Shown: in pieces, positions 15,866 through 23,878 of the stretch
Numbering within the stretch: position 1 is the stretch's first letter
Layout: each line of letters begins with the position of its first letter
NCBI GenBank assembly: GCA_902749685.1
Contig: CACVKW010001440.1
Span: forward strand, 1-32,244
Direction of reading: 5' to 3'
DNA: 32,244 nucleotides
Source: Olavius sp. associated proteobacterium Delta 1
GTDB taxonomy: Bacteria; Desulfobacterota; Desulfobacteria; Desulfobacterales; JAFDCJ01
Made by a program: the position numbers and the translations under genes
The notes under the pieces: generated by a model
Seen by the model: the letters and a program-made list of their open reading frames with translations, nothing else
What the model was told of the DNA's origin: nothing
Databases searched by the model: none

Positions 15866-16675
15866 ATGCATACTCAACGCAACATCATATCCTATCTTTC
15901 GATTTTATTTCTGGTGATCCTGGGAGTTGCCGCCACGGCAGCTCCCCTGATGGCACCTTACCATCCAACCGTCCAGAACCTGGAGCAGCGTTTTAAATCA
16001 CCCGACGGTCAGCACCTTCTGGGAACCGACAATTTTGGCAGAGACATTCTGAGCCGCATAATTTACGGCTCCAGGTCCGCCCTGCTGGTGGGTATTGTTG
16101 CCGTCACAATCGCCGTAATTATCGGCTCGATCGTCGGGTTGGCAGCCGGTTTGACCGAAGGTTGGGTCGACAACTTATTAATGCTGCTGATGGACAGCCT
16201 GCTGTCGTTTCCGACAATATTGCTGGCCATCACCGTGGTGTCTTTTCTGGGCTACGGCCTGCTGCAGGTCATGCTGGCCATTGGTATTATTTTCAGCCCT
16301 GTTTTTGCCCGTCTGGTTCGGGCGGAAACCCTGGCCATCAAAACCGAGGCCTATGTCGAAGCGTCACGGTCACTGGGCAGCCCGATCGTAAAAACGGTGT
16401 ATAAACATATCATTCCCAACCTGCTGGGCAAAGTCATCGTTCAATGCTCCATTACATTTGCACTGACCATCGTCATCGAAGCGTCCCTCTCATATTTAGG
16501 GCTGGGTTCTCAGCCGCCGGATCCCAGCTGGGGGCTGATGCTCAAGGACGCCCGCAACTATCTGGTATTGGCGCCCTGGATGGCAATTTATCCCGGTCTG
16601 GCACTGGCATTGACGGTACTATGCTTTAATATCCTGGGCGATACCCTGGCGGAAAAGCTGAATCCGAAGTTGTGA
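15866..16675 (+). CDS. dppC: oligopeptide-type ABC transporter permease, DppC-like
   Basis: The second permease of the importer, about 269 residues from the ATG at 15866. It has the first membrane span (YLSILFLVILGVAATAAPL) then MAPYHPT, the family segment LLGTDNFGRDILSRIIYGSR, and the EAA-type loop EASRSLGSPIVKTVYKHIIPN. The C-terminal LGLGSQPPDPSWGLMLKDAR is characteristic of DppC. The frame is open back to an ATG at 15794, adding 24 residues, but that ATG has no Shine-Dalgarno and the extra sequence looks like intergenic text. GGGA lies 11 bases before 15866, so the start is uncertain. It ends the transporter cluster. Confidence 0.88.
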   Translation: MHTQRNIISYLSILFLVILGVAATAAPLMAPYHPTVQNLEQRFKSPDGQHLLGTDNFGRDILSRIIYGSRSALLVGIVAVTIAVIIGSIVGLAAGLTEGWVDNLLMLLMDSLLSFPTILLAITVVSFLGYGLLQVMLAIGIIFSPVFARLVRAETLAIKTEAYVEASRSLGSPIVKTVYKHIIPNLLGKVIVQCSITFALTIVIEASLSYLGLGSQPPDPSWGLMLKDARNYLVLAPWMAIYPGLALALTVLCFNILGDTLAEKLNPKL

Positions 16676-16680
16676 CTGGG

Positions 16681-17018
16681 TGCTGGATACAGGATGCTCG
16701 ATACCAGATACCAGATGCCGGAAGGATAAACATAGTTATGGGGTGTAATGCTCAGGGAAAAGAGAACCGCAGAATATCGAATAACGAATAACGAATTTCG
16801 AAGGAATGTATTCTGCCCGTCTTGAGCCTCCCTTCGAGAGCCTCAGGGTCAAATGACTGGGTCGAACGGTCTATTTTAAAAGGCTGAGCAAAATGATCTG
16901 CTAATTTAAAGCTGCAATCCAATATTCAAACTGGAATAGTTTCCGACTTCCGCATTCAGCATTCCGAATTCAATAGATCCGGTATCTGTTATCTGTCTTC
17001 TGACATCTGGCTTCCGGC
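16681..17018. repeat. low-complexity intergenic region with several quasi-repeats
   Basis: The 358-base gap after the DppC-like gene holds three blocks of short-period repeats. They are CTGGATACAGGATGCTCG with ATACCAGATACCAGATGCC (16682-16719), GAATATCGAATAACGAATAA (16772-16791), and GACTTCCGCATTCAGCATTC followed by ATCTGTTATCTGTCTTCTG (16948-17002). No gene, terminator or promoter could be supported. Confidence 0.6.
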
Positions 17019-17033
17019 AGAAAGGAGTGTAAC

Positions 17034-17849
17034 TTGAAAATTGGCATCCTATCCGACATCCATGTCGATCTTGAAGGTTCCGATCCCCAACGATTGCTGC
17101 AGGGAATTGTGGCGGCAATTAAAGAACATAATGTGGCGATCATGATTATCGCCGGTGACGTGGCCAATGACTTCGAGGTCACCCTTCGATTTCTCCATCA
17201 ACTTGAAGCGGCGGCAGGAGTACGCTGTCTTTTTGTTCCGGGCAATCATGACATCTGGAATGAGAAACACCCCGATAAAACGGCCTGGCAAACCTATCAC
17301 GGCCTGGCGAAGTTTACCGGCAACCTTGTCAGAGGGCCTGTCGAGTTGACGGATCAATGGGTGGCAATCGGGGATCTTGGCTGGTATGATTATTCCTTTG
17401 GCAGCCCGGATTACACCATCGCTGAATATGACCGTATGGAAATCAATGGCCGGCTGTGGCAGGATAAGATTAAAGCCGTATGGGGAAAATCGACCATCGA
17501 GATGCATCAGTATTTTTATCGCAAGCTTGAAAAACAGCTGGATAGCTGCAAACACAAGAGCATAATTCTGGTTACGCATGTGCTGCCGGTCATTGATTTT
17601 ACCGTACAGCCCCCGGATAAAATGTGGCATTACCTGAATGCCTTTTTAGGCAGTCAACAATACGGTGAACTGGCCTTAAAGTACGCCGTGAAATATTCGA
17701 TCAGCGGCCATGTCCATTATCGACGACAGGTAAAATACGAAAACACCACGTTCATCTGCAATTGCTTAAATTACGCCAGCCAGTGGATTGACAACGATGA
17801 CCCGGTGGTTGAGGTGAAAAAAGCCTTTAAAACCATTGAAATTAATTAG
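17034..17849 (+). CDS. calcineurin-like metallophosphoesterase
   Basis: A 271-residue metallophosphoesterase. The five family motifs are intact and in order: SDIH near the N-terminus, AGDVAND, PGNHD, VTHVLP and SGHVHYR, giving a full dinuclear metal site. No signal peptide is present, so it is cytosolic. The start is TTG at 17034, fixed by AAAGGAG six bases upstream. It stands alone on this strand, with low-complexity DNA before it and an interspersed repeat starting at its stop. The substrate (cyclic nucleotide, phosphodiester or phosphoprotein) is unknown. Confidence 0.9.
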   Translation: MKIGILSDIHVDLEGSDPQRLLQGIVAAIKEHNVAIMIIAGDVANDFEVTLRFLHQLEAAAGVRCLFVPGNHDIWNEKHPDKTAWQTYHGLAKFTGNLVRGPVELTDQWVAIGDLGWYDYSFGSPDYTIAEYDRMEINGRLWQDKIKAVWGKSTIEMHQYFYRKLEKQLDSCKHKSIILVTHVLPVIDFTVQPPDKMWHYLNAFLGSQQYGELALKYAVKYSISGHVHYRRQVKYENTTFICNCLNYASQWIDNDDPVVEVKKAFKTIEIN

Positions 17850-17968
17850 TCCGCCCTGAAAATTAGCACACTAGGGCTGTAAATTGTTCCTTGAGAACTG
17901 AAGCTTCTGCTTGTTTGAAAGTCCCGCGGATTAATTATTATATGCTGCGCATTTTTTTCTGTTCTATT
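17843..17968. repeat. interspersed repeat, CCGCCCTGAAAA family, copy B
   Basis: It begins at the stop codon of the metallophosphoesterase gene with TTAGTCCGCCCTGAAAA, then GAACTGAAGC, GCTTGTT, GCGGATTAATTA and TATGCTGCGCATTTTTTTC. It has the same order of landmarks as the copy at 11746-11868, but is more diverged in the middle. Confidence 0.7.
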
Positions 17969-18256
17969 CTCTTTGTTCAGAATGAAATAAACGATTTTCC
18001 GGTAGGAATTTATACGGATACCAATGAGATATAAAATTATCGCATGCCCTGATCAATACTTGAATTGACAGGATTGGAAGGCAAGATAAAACTTCGATTG
18101 ACCATATGATGAAAGATTTTTGGAGGTTTCCATATTCAAGATAAGTTTACATATCTTCAATTTTGAAAGCACGAATTTACTACAGATACCATAGCATGAT
18201 ATCTGCAATTGAGGCTCATCTGCGGTTAGTTGGGGATCTGTAGCTTTCACCACAAT
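17969..18256. other. intergenic region, nothing recognised
   Basis: AT-rich stretch between the repeat and the 3' end of the minus-strand reductase gene. A minus-strand open frame at 18053-18253 has no ribosome binding site and no family-like sequence. No terminator hairpin with a T-run was seen. Confidence 0.5.
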
Positions 18257-19399
18257 TTATTTCGTTTTTTCTTTAAGCCTTCTTTCCGCCAGGCAGTATA
18301 TACCTTCTCCGGCATGTCCGGGTTCAGGGCATTTATTACAAGAAATACATGCAGCCTTCGTAAGATTGCCTGCTTTCCATTGCTTAATCAACCCTGGTTC
18401 CCGGATTAAAGGTCTACACATAGAGATATAATCCGCTACACCTTCCTCAATTAGAAGATCAGCAATTTGAAAAGATCTAATGCCTCCCACAAGTATTAAT
18501 GGTATATTAACCTTTTCTTTTAATGCTCTAGCAGCTTCTTTGAAATAAGCCTCTTTATCCGGCGAATTGATCTGCTTCCGGGATGGTCTGAGGTCTCCTG
18601 AAACCCAGGTTCCACCGCTCAATTCAATAGCATCAACACCTCCTTCGTAAAGCATAGCACAGACTCCTAAGGATTCATCGAGCGTAAGCCCTTCATTTAG
18701 AAAATCCTCTGAATTGATCTTAACCAAGATAGGGTAGTCCCGCCCTACTTCTATTCTCACCTTCTCCATCACTTCCATGACAATCCTTGCCCGGTTTTCC
18801 AAACTCCCTCCATAAGCATCTGTTCTTTTATTAAAAGCTGGAGAAAGGAATTGACTAAGTAGATATCCATGGCCAGCAAAGATTTGAATACCGTCGAATC
18901 CTGATTCTTTTGCCCTTTTAGCGGCACTTGTAAAGGCTTCAATAATATCTTGGATAATTTCCAGGCTCATCTCTTTTCCGACTGTAGACATTTTGCGCCC
19001 GGTTGGAAGTTTCCAATTAACGGAGTCCTCAACCTCAGATGGAGCAAGAGGGATTTGACCTGTTAATTTGGAATTTGCAAAAAATCCGCCGTGATGAATC
19101 TGCATGACGATCTTCGTATCCTGTTTATGAACTGCTTCGGTCATTCTTTTATGTTTATCAATTAGTTCATCCTTATAAATTCCTAGCATTTTTCGATGGG
19201 ATTGCCCATCAGGTCTAACATAGGTGGCGCTTGAAATGATTAATCCAACTCCACCTCCAGCAAGCTTTTCCATGAGGTCGATAAGCTGGGCAGTAGGTGC
19301 TCCATCCTCCGTCGCCATTCCCTCCCAAGTGGCAGATCGCACAAACCGATTTGATAGAGCCATACCGTTGATTTCTGTTGCATCAAATAATTCTGACAT
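18257..19399 (-). CDS. Old Yellow Enzyme-type NADH:flavin oxidoreductase
   Basis: A 380-residue FMN-dependent TIM-barrel reductase of the OYE family, expected to reduce activated C=C bonds. It has NRFVRSATWEG near the N-terminus, MQIHHGG, QFLSPAFNKRTDAYGGSLEN and the phosphate-binding LVGGIRS with SMCRPLIREPGL. The usual active-site pair in IHxAHGY is changed: the sequence is IFAGHGY, keeping the second His but replacing the first with Phe. A C-terminal cluster C351-x2-C354-x2-C357-x11-C369 resembles the [4Fe-4S] site of 2,4-dienoyl-CoA reductase relatives, but the flavodoxin-like and NAD domains of those enzymes are absent. The ATG at 19399 follows GGGGGA. Hand counts of four lines gave 33-47% GC against 57-60% in sampled neighbouring genes, suggesting recent acquisition. 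Confidence 0.88.
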   Translation of the reverse strand: MSELFDATEINGMALSNRFVRSATWEGMATEDGAPTAQLIDLMEKLAGGGVGLIISSATYVRPDGQSHRKMLGIYKDELIDKHKRMTEAVHKQDTKIVMQIHHGGFFANSKLTGQIPLAPSEVEDSVNWKLPTGRKMSTVGKEMSLEIIQDIIEAFTSAAKRAKESGFDGIQIFAGHGYLLSQFLSPAFNKRTDAYGGSLENRARIVMEVMEKVRIEVGRDYPILVKINSEDFLNEGLTLDESLGVCAMLYEGGVDAIELSGGTWVSGDLRPSRKQINSPDKEAYFKEAARALKEKVNIPLILVGGIRSFQIADLLIEEGVADYISMCRPLIREPGLIKQWKAGNLTKAACISCNKCPEPGHAGEGIYCLAERRLKEKTK

Positions 19400-19721
19400 A
19401 CATTCCCCCAAATTTTAAATATGAAGAAATCTAAAGATTGCCATTTTCTCTCAGTATAACGCCAAATTGCGAAAAAACCACACCTTTCAAGCCTTTGATA
19501 TCATAAAATATCACAAATTGCCCCAAACTACCGATATGTAGATGTAATCCCAACTATGGCAAAAATACAAATATCATAAATGATGGCTGTCAAGTCAAGT
19601 AACTCTTGATTCCGATGATAATACATTCGTTTCCGTCCAATAACAAACCACACCCACCGTCCCGAAATCAAAGACCTAACCCGGCGTCAAACTATCCGTC
19701 AGAAATACCTTTCGATTTCAC
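19400..19721. other. AT-rich upstream region of the OYE gene
   Basis: No gene was seen. TGATAT and ATATCA at 19496-19513 form a 6-bp inverted repeat with a 6-base spacer about 100 bases upstream of the minus-strand reductase. It could be an operator, but the match is short. The rest holds nothing recognisable until the thiamine operon promoter. Confidence 0.3.
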
Positions 19722-19750
19722 TTGACATTCCGCTTCCCATCTCTTAAGTT
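19722..19750 (+). promoter_or_regulatory. candidate promoter of the thiamine operon
   Basis: A perfect -35 hexamer TTGACA (19722-19727) is followed after 17 bases by TAAGTT (19745-19750), a weak -10 matching three of six positions. Transcription would start near 19757, just before the riboswitch, which supports the assignment by position. Confidence 0.45.
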
Positions 19751-19765
19751 TTGGAAGTCAATTTG

Positions 19766-19842
19766 TTAGGGGTGGCTTGATCAGCCTGAGAACACACCCT
19801 CCGAACCTGACCTGGTTAATGCCAGCGTAGGGAAACGAGTAT
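19766..19842 (+). ncRNA. TPP riboswitch (THI element)
   Basis: This is the thiamine pyrophosphate aptamer. The conserved blocks are present in order: TTAGGGGTGGC at the P1/P2 side, GCCTGAGAACACACCCT, GAACCTGACCTGG, and the highly conserved AATGCCAGCGTAGGGAA. It lies about 125 bases upstream of thiM, and an intrinsic terminator follows directly. This arrangement implies that TPP binding causes premature termination, lowering expression of the thi genes when TPP is plentiful. Confidence 0.97.
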
Positions 19843-19865
19843 GAATACAGTCTGCATTGCTAATA

Positions 19866-19897
19866 AAGCCGTTTCCCCGGTTGGAAACGGCTTTTTT
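19866..19897 (+). terminator. intrinsic terminator of the TPP riboswitch
   Basis: AAGCCGTTTCC (19866-19876) and GGAAACGGCTT (19883-19893) form a perfect 11-bp stem with a 6-base loop, ending in a run of T. Placed 24 bases after the aptamer and before thiM, it is the expression platform of the riboswitch. Confidence 0.93.
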
Positions 19898-19966
19898 ATT
19901 TGGATAAATATGGGCCTGCACTACAAAATTGATTTTCTAAACTTGTAAAGACAGCGAGGAGGCATT

Positions 19967-20773
19967 ATGGCTACTCTATCTGAAATGGCAGCCGACAATC
20001 TGGCGCTGCTGCGTGAAAAAAAACCGCTGATTCACAATATCACCAACTATGTCGTTATGAATTACACGGCCAACGCACTGCTGGCCATGGGAGCCTCACC
20101 GGTAATGGCCCATGCCCAAAACGAAGTGGAAGATATGGTTTCATTTGCCGGAGCCCTGGTTCTCAATATCGGCACCCTGACAGATGACTGGATTGCATCC
20201 ATGGTCAAAGCCGGTATAAAAGCTTCAGCATTGCAGACACCGATAATTCTGGATCCGGTGGGCTCCGGCGCAACACCGCTGCGTACCCAATCGGCCAAGC
20301 GAATAATTGATCAGACCAAAATCAGTGTCATCCGAGGCAATGCTTCGGAAATACTGTCTTTACGACATGCAGACTCTAAAACCAAAGGCGTCGATTCGGT
20401 TCATTCGGTCGATGAAGCGGCCGATACGGCCAGGATACTGGCTGAAGAACTGCAGACGACCCTGGCAATTACCGGTCCCGTCGATTTAATCACCGACGGT
20501 CAACGGGTGGTCCGGGTCTCAAACGGTCACCCCTTGATGGGGTATGTTACGGGCACCGGATGCACCGCAACGACTGCCATCGGTGCTTTTCTGGCCGTCG
20601 ACAGTGATCCGGTCAGTGCGACTGCCACCGCCCTGGCGTTCTTCGGATTGGCCGGTGAAGTCGCCGGTCAATCGGCATCTGCACCGGGAAGTTTCATGAT
20701 CCAGATGTTGGATGCGCTTTACACCATTACGCCGGATGAACTGAGGAAGGGGTGTAAAATTGAAGCAGAGTAA
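19967..20773 (+). CDS. thiM: hydroxyethylthiazole kinase ThiM
   Basis: Phosphorylates 4-methyl-5-(2-hydroxyethyl)thiazole so that salvaged thiazole can enter thiamine synthesis. The 268 residues match the family throughout: PLIHNITNYVVMNYTANALL, the nucleotide-side ILDPVGSGATPLRT, VIRGNASEI, and the catalytic Cys in VTGTGCTATT. GAGGAGG precedes the ATG. First gene of the riboswitch-controlled operon; thiE begins 16 bases after its stop. Confidence 0.96.
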   Translation: MATLSEMAADNLALLREKKPLIHNITNYVVMNYTANALLAMGASPVMAHAQNEVEDMVSFAGALVLNIGTLTDDWIASMVKAGIKASALQTPIILDPVGSGATPLRTQSAKRIIDQTKISVIRGNASEILSLRHADSKTKGVDSVHSVDEAADTARILAEELQTTLAITGPVDLITDGQRVVRVSNGHPLMGYVTGTGCTATTAIGAFLAVDSDPVSATATALAFFGLAGEVAGQSASAPGSFMIQMLDALYTITPDELRKGCKIEAE

Positions 20774-20789
20774 CCCTTAGGCAAGCATT

Positions 20790-21440
20790 ATGAAATTACA
20801 AAATATAGATTATTCATTGTATCTCGTCACCGATCGTGAACTGGCCGGCGGCCGCTCCACCCTGGAAATCGTCAAGGCGGCAGTTCAGGGCGGCGTCACC
20901 TGCGTTCAGCTGCGCGAAAAAGACTGTTCTACCCTGGATTTTATCGAGCAGGCCTTTACCATTAAAGATTTTCTCAAGGCCAGGGGCGTGCCGCTGATCA
21001 TCAATGATCGGGTGGACGTGGCACTGGCCATCGAGGCGGATGGTGTCCATCTCGGTCAAACCGATATGCCGTTGGATATCGCCAAAAAAATTGTCGGCGA
21101 TTCCATGATCACCGGCATTTCCGCCGAGTCGCTCGAAGACGCCATTGAAGCTGAAAAAGGCGGTGCGGACTATTTAGGCGTCAGCCCGATTTACGCCACA
21201 CCGACCAAGACCGATACCGCGCCGCCCCTGGGCCTGGAAGGATTGCGGGCCATTAGAGAGGCGGTAAAATTACCGCTGGTCGCTATCGGCGGATTAAATC
21301 GGGAAAATTCAGCAGCGGTGATAGAAAACGGCGGTGACGGAGTGGCGGTGGTATCTGCCATCGTAGCCGCCGGTGATCCCGCGGCCGCAGCCGCTGAAAT
21401 TAAGCAGATTATCGATGAGGCCCGCAGACCATGCCCTTAA
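20790..21440 (+). CDS. thiE: thiamine phosphate synthase ThiE
   Basis: Joins HMP pyrophosphate and thiazole phosphate to make thiamine phosphate. The 216-residue TIM-barrel protein shows the family blocks YLVTDRELAGG, VTCVQLREKD, LIINDRVDVALAIEADGVHL, GVSPIYATPTKTD and AIGGLNREN. The ribosome binding site is weak (TTAGGC). It overlaps thiL by ten bases, indicating translational coupling. Confidence 0.96.
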   Translation: MKLQNIDYSLYLVTDRELAGGRSTLEIVKAAVQGGVTCVQLREKDCSTLDFIEQAFTIKDFLKARGVPLIINDRVDVALAIEADGVHLGQTDMPLDIAKKIVGDSMITGISAESLEDAIEAEKGGADYLGVSPIYATPTKTDTAPPLGLEGLRAIREAVKLPLVAIGGLNRENSAAVIENGGDGVAVVSAIVAAGDPAAAAAEIKQIIDEARRPCP

Positions 21441-22441
21441 AAAGAATCGGTGAATTCGGCTTTATCAAAAAGATCAGCCGCGGATGTTTAATTCGACCAG
21501 ACAGCATCATTAAAGCGATCGGCGATGACGCAGCTGCCTTTACGACAGACCCCGCCCGGGTATCATTGATCACAACCGATTTGCTGGTTGAAAGAATACA
21601 CTTTTTACGAAATGCGATTAGCGGGTTCGATCTCGGATATAAATCGCTGGCGGTAAACCTGAGTGATATTGCCGCCATGGGGGGGACCGCCCGTGAATCA
21701 TTTGTCAGTATTGCCATCCCTGAAGACTGTCCGCTGGATTATCTGGAGGCCATTTACGATGGCATGAAGGATCTGGCGACTAAATTTGAGGTCAACATCC
21801 TGGGCGGCGATACGACCGGATCCAAAGTCGATTTAATCATAAATGTCGTCGTACACGGAACGATCGCCAGAGAAGAAATGTTGTGCCGGGATGCGGCCCG
21901 GCCCGGAGATATCATCTTTTCAACCGGTTATCTGGGCGACAGTAAAGCCGGTTTGCACCTGATCCTGAATAACATCCCGGCCGACTCAGCTGAATGGCGC
22001 AACCTGCTTAGGGCGCATCTCCTGCCCGTTCCCCAGCTTGCGCAGGGACGGTTTTTGGCGCAGCGGTCTGCCGTAAAGGCAGCCATTGATACCAGCGACG
22101 GACTGAGTTCAGACCTCGGTCACATTGCGGAAGAAAGTGGGGTCGGCGCAGTTCTTTATGCGGATAAAATACCGGTTTCCGGGGATCTCAAGGAATTTTG
22201 TCAGCAATTTAATTTCGATCCGGTTGAATACGCCCTTTCCGGTGGTGAGGATTACACCCTGCTGTGCACGGTATCACCGGCAGAAGCCGAAGTAATTGCC
22301 GCAGATTTTCAAAAGAAGTTTAAGCGCCCCCTGTTTAGGATCGGTGAAATAACCGCCGGGAAAGAAATGAATATAATTTTCCCGGACGGCTCATCCAGTC
22401 CGATCGCATCTTCCGGCTGGAACCATTTTAAAGATGAGTGA
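21431..22441 (+). CDS. thiL: thiamine-monophosphate kinase ThiL
   Basis: Phosphorylates thiamine phosphate to the active cofactor TPP. The 336-residue protein has the AIR-synthase-like fold with GEFGFI near the start, the metal/nucleotide residues in IGDDAAAF, LAVNLSDIAAMGG, ILGGDTTGS, AAIDTSDGLSSDLGHIA and ALSGGEDYTLL. Its ATG lies within the end of thiE. It completes the route from salvaged precursors to TPP. Confidence 0.96.
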   Translation: MPLKRIGEFGFIKKISRGCLIRPDSIIKAIGDDAAAFTTDPARVSLITTDLLVERIHFLRNAISGFDLGYKSLAVNLSDIAAMGGTARESFVSIAIPEDCPLDYLEAIYDGMKDLATKFEVNILGGDTTGSKVDLIINVVVHGTIAREEMLCRDAARPGDIIFSTGYLGDSKAGLHLILNNIPADSAEWRNLLRAHLLPVPQLAQGRFLAQRSAVKAAIDTSDGLSSDLGHIAEESGVGAVLYADKIPVSGDLKEFCQQFNFDPVEYALSGGEDYTLLCTVSPAEAEVIAADFQKKFKRPLFRIGEITAGKEMNIIFPDGSSSPIASSGWNHFKDE

Positions 22442-22766
22442 CAGTCATTCCAACCGCACAAAACGTATTGGGTAGGTTTACCTGATAGTCCTTAGTCGTC
22501 GCGGAGTGGATGATCGCTGCCGAAAACGGATTCTGTTTGAGACCACTAGGGATCGTTTTGAATGAACAGTTTCGACACCATGGTCTTTTTTGAACTCTGA
22601 ATCCGGTATCGGGCACAATAGTTTGTATTCAAGTTGATTTCTGTTCATTCATTACGAACCCTTGTGGTCGAGTTCAGGCGGTTTCGGTGGCGATTATCAA
22701 CGTAGCGGGTAAACTTTGAGAAACTCCTCGACTCCTCAAATAACTAATAACAATCTATTAGGAAAC
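22442..22766. other. intergenic region between thiL and thiD, no firm content
   Basis: Neither strand holds a well-supported gene. A minus-strand open frame (22428-22616) overlaps the thiL end and lacks a ribosome binding site. A plus-strand 27-codon frame at 22510 follows GGAG at very short spacing. I saw no promoter or riboswitch in front of thiD, so thiD may depend on read-through from the riboswitch or on an unrecognised promoter. Confidence 0.4.
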
Positions 22767-23597
22767 ATGATGAAGAGCCCAAATCACAAACGAAAATATC
22801 ACAAGGTCCTGACCATCGCCGGTTCGGACTGCGGCGGCGGTGCCGGCATTCAGGCTGACCTGAAGACCATGTCGGCCATCGGGTGCTACGGTATGTCGGT
22901 TATCACGGCTTTAACGGCCCAAAATACCCGGGGCGTCACCGGAATACACGCCGTCCCCCCGTCGTTTGCCGCCGATCAGATAGCAGCTGTGTTCAGCGAT
23001 ATCGGCGCGGACGCCGTAAAAATCGGCATGCTCTATTCGGCGGAGCTGATCGAGGTCATCGCCCAGCAGCTAAAAATATATGGCGCTCAAAAAATAATTC
23101 TGGATCCGGTAATGGTTGCTCAAAGCGGGGATAAACTTTTACAGGACGATGCCATCCTGGCCATCAAGGAATACTTGATGCCGCTGGTCGATGTCGTGAC
23201 CCCGAATATTCCGGAAGCCGAGGTGTTAATTGATCGCAGCATCCTGGGACTTGAGGACATGCAAACTGCGGCCAAATCATTGGCCGGATACGGCAGTCGC
23301 AGCGTTCTCATCAAAGGAGGACATCTGGAAGACAGCGACAGCACGGACCTGCTTTATCTAACAGGCGAAGATCGATTTGTCAGGCTGGATGCGCAACGCA
23401 TTGCAAGTAACAATAATCACGGCACCGGCTGCACCCTGTCATCAGCAATCGCCAGCTACATGGCCCGGGGCGATGATATCGAAGCAGCGGTGCGCAAAGC
23501 CAAAACTTACATCCAGAACGCCATCCGGGCCGGTGCTGATTATACTATCGGGCACGGCCATGGACCGGTGCACCATTTTTTTGAATTTTGGCAGTAG
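22767..23597 (+). CDS. thiD: hydroxymethylpyrimidine (phosphate) kinase ThiD
   Basis: Phosphorylates HMP and HMP phosphate to give the pyrophosphate used by ThiE. The 276-residue ribokinase-fold protein shows TIAGSDCGGGAGIQADLKT, GCYGMSVITALTAQNT, ILDPVMVAQSGDKLL, VTPNIPEAEVL and the anion-hole region HGTGCTLSSAIA. I chose the ATG at 22767 because AGGAAA precedes it; the frame extends to a TTG at 22716 without a site. It stands 325 bases after thiL and completes the salvage set thiM-thiE-thiL-thiD. A separate ThiE fusion, common in other bacteria, is absent. Confidence 0.95.
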   Translation: MMKSPNHKRKYHKVLTIAGSDCGGGAGIQADLKTMSAIGCYGMSVITALTAQNTRGVTGIHAVPPSFAADQIAAVFSDIGADAVKIGMLYSAELIEVIAQQLKIYGAQKIILDPVMVAQSGDKLLQDDAILAIKEYLMPLVDVVTPNIPEAEVLIDRSILGLEDMQTAAKSLAGYGSRSVLIKGGHLEDSDSTDLLYLTGEDRFVRLDAQRIASNNNHGTGCTLSSAIASYMARGDDIEAAVRKAKTYIQNAIRAGADYTIGHGHGPVHHFFEFWQ

Positions 23598-23672
23598 CCC
23601 CTTTAACTTGGTAAAGTTTATCTCTACTTCAGCCACGGCTATGTTAGGGACTAAAATAGCATAATATAAGAG

Positions 23673-23874
23673 TGCCTAAAGTGATCTAAATTGCCTAAAA
23701 TGCCTAAAATTAAGGAGACGCTTCGCTCAATCTTTTAATTTATTGATTTTATCCTTTAATCCCCCAATCCCTCAATTCCTAAATCCCTCAATTTGGCGTA
23801 AATAGACATAGCTCGCGTCCAAAAAAATTGACTCATTTTAAGAGTAAGTTACGAGATCTGAACTTTAGGCATTT
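23673..23874. repeat. interspersed repeat, TGCCTAAA-bounded family, copy 2
   Basis: It has several degenerate TGCCTAAAA units at the left and an inverse TTTAGGCA at the right end, matching the copy at 3959-4120. It is longer because the CAATCCCTCAATT segment is present in extra degenerate copies. On the minus strand, 23836-23756 reads a 26-codon frame starting MSQFFWTRAMSIYAKLRDLG, closely similar to the frame in copy 1 (MSQLFWTRSMAICAELRD). The right end stops five bases from the rhomboid gene's stop codon. Confidence 0.85.
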
Positions 23875-23878
23875 CGTA

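Noticed and set aside
18053..18253. 66-codon minus-strand frame after the OYE gene
   Set aside because: No ribosome binding site, and its AT-rich composition makes a chance open frame likely.
22428..22616. 62-codon minus-strand frame between thiL and thiD
   Set aside because: It overlaps the thiL end, lacks a ribosome binding site and has no recognised family.
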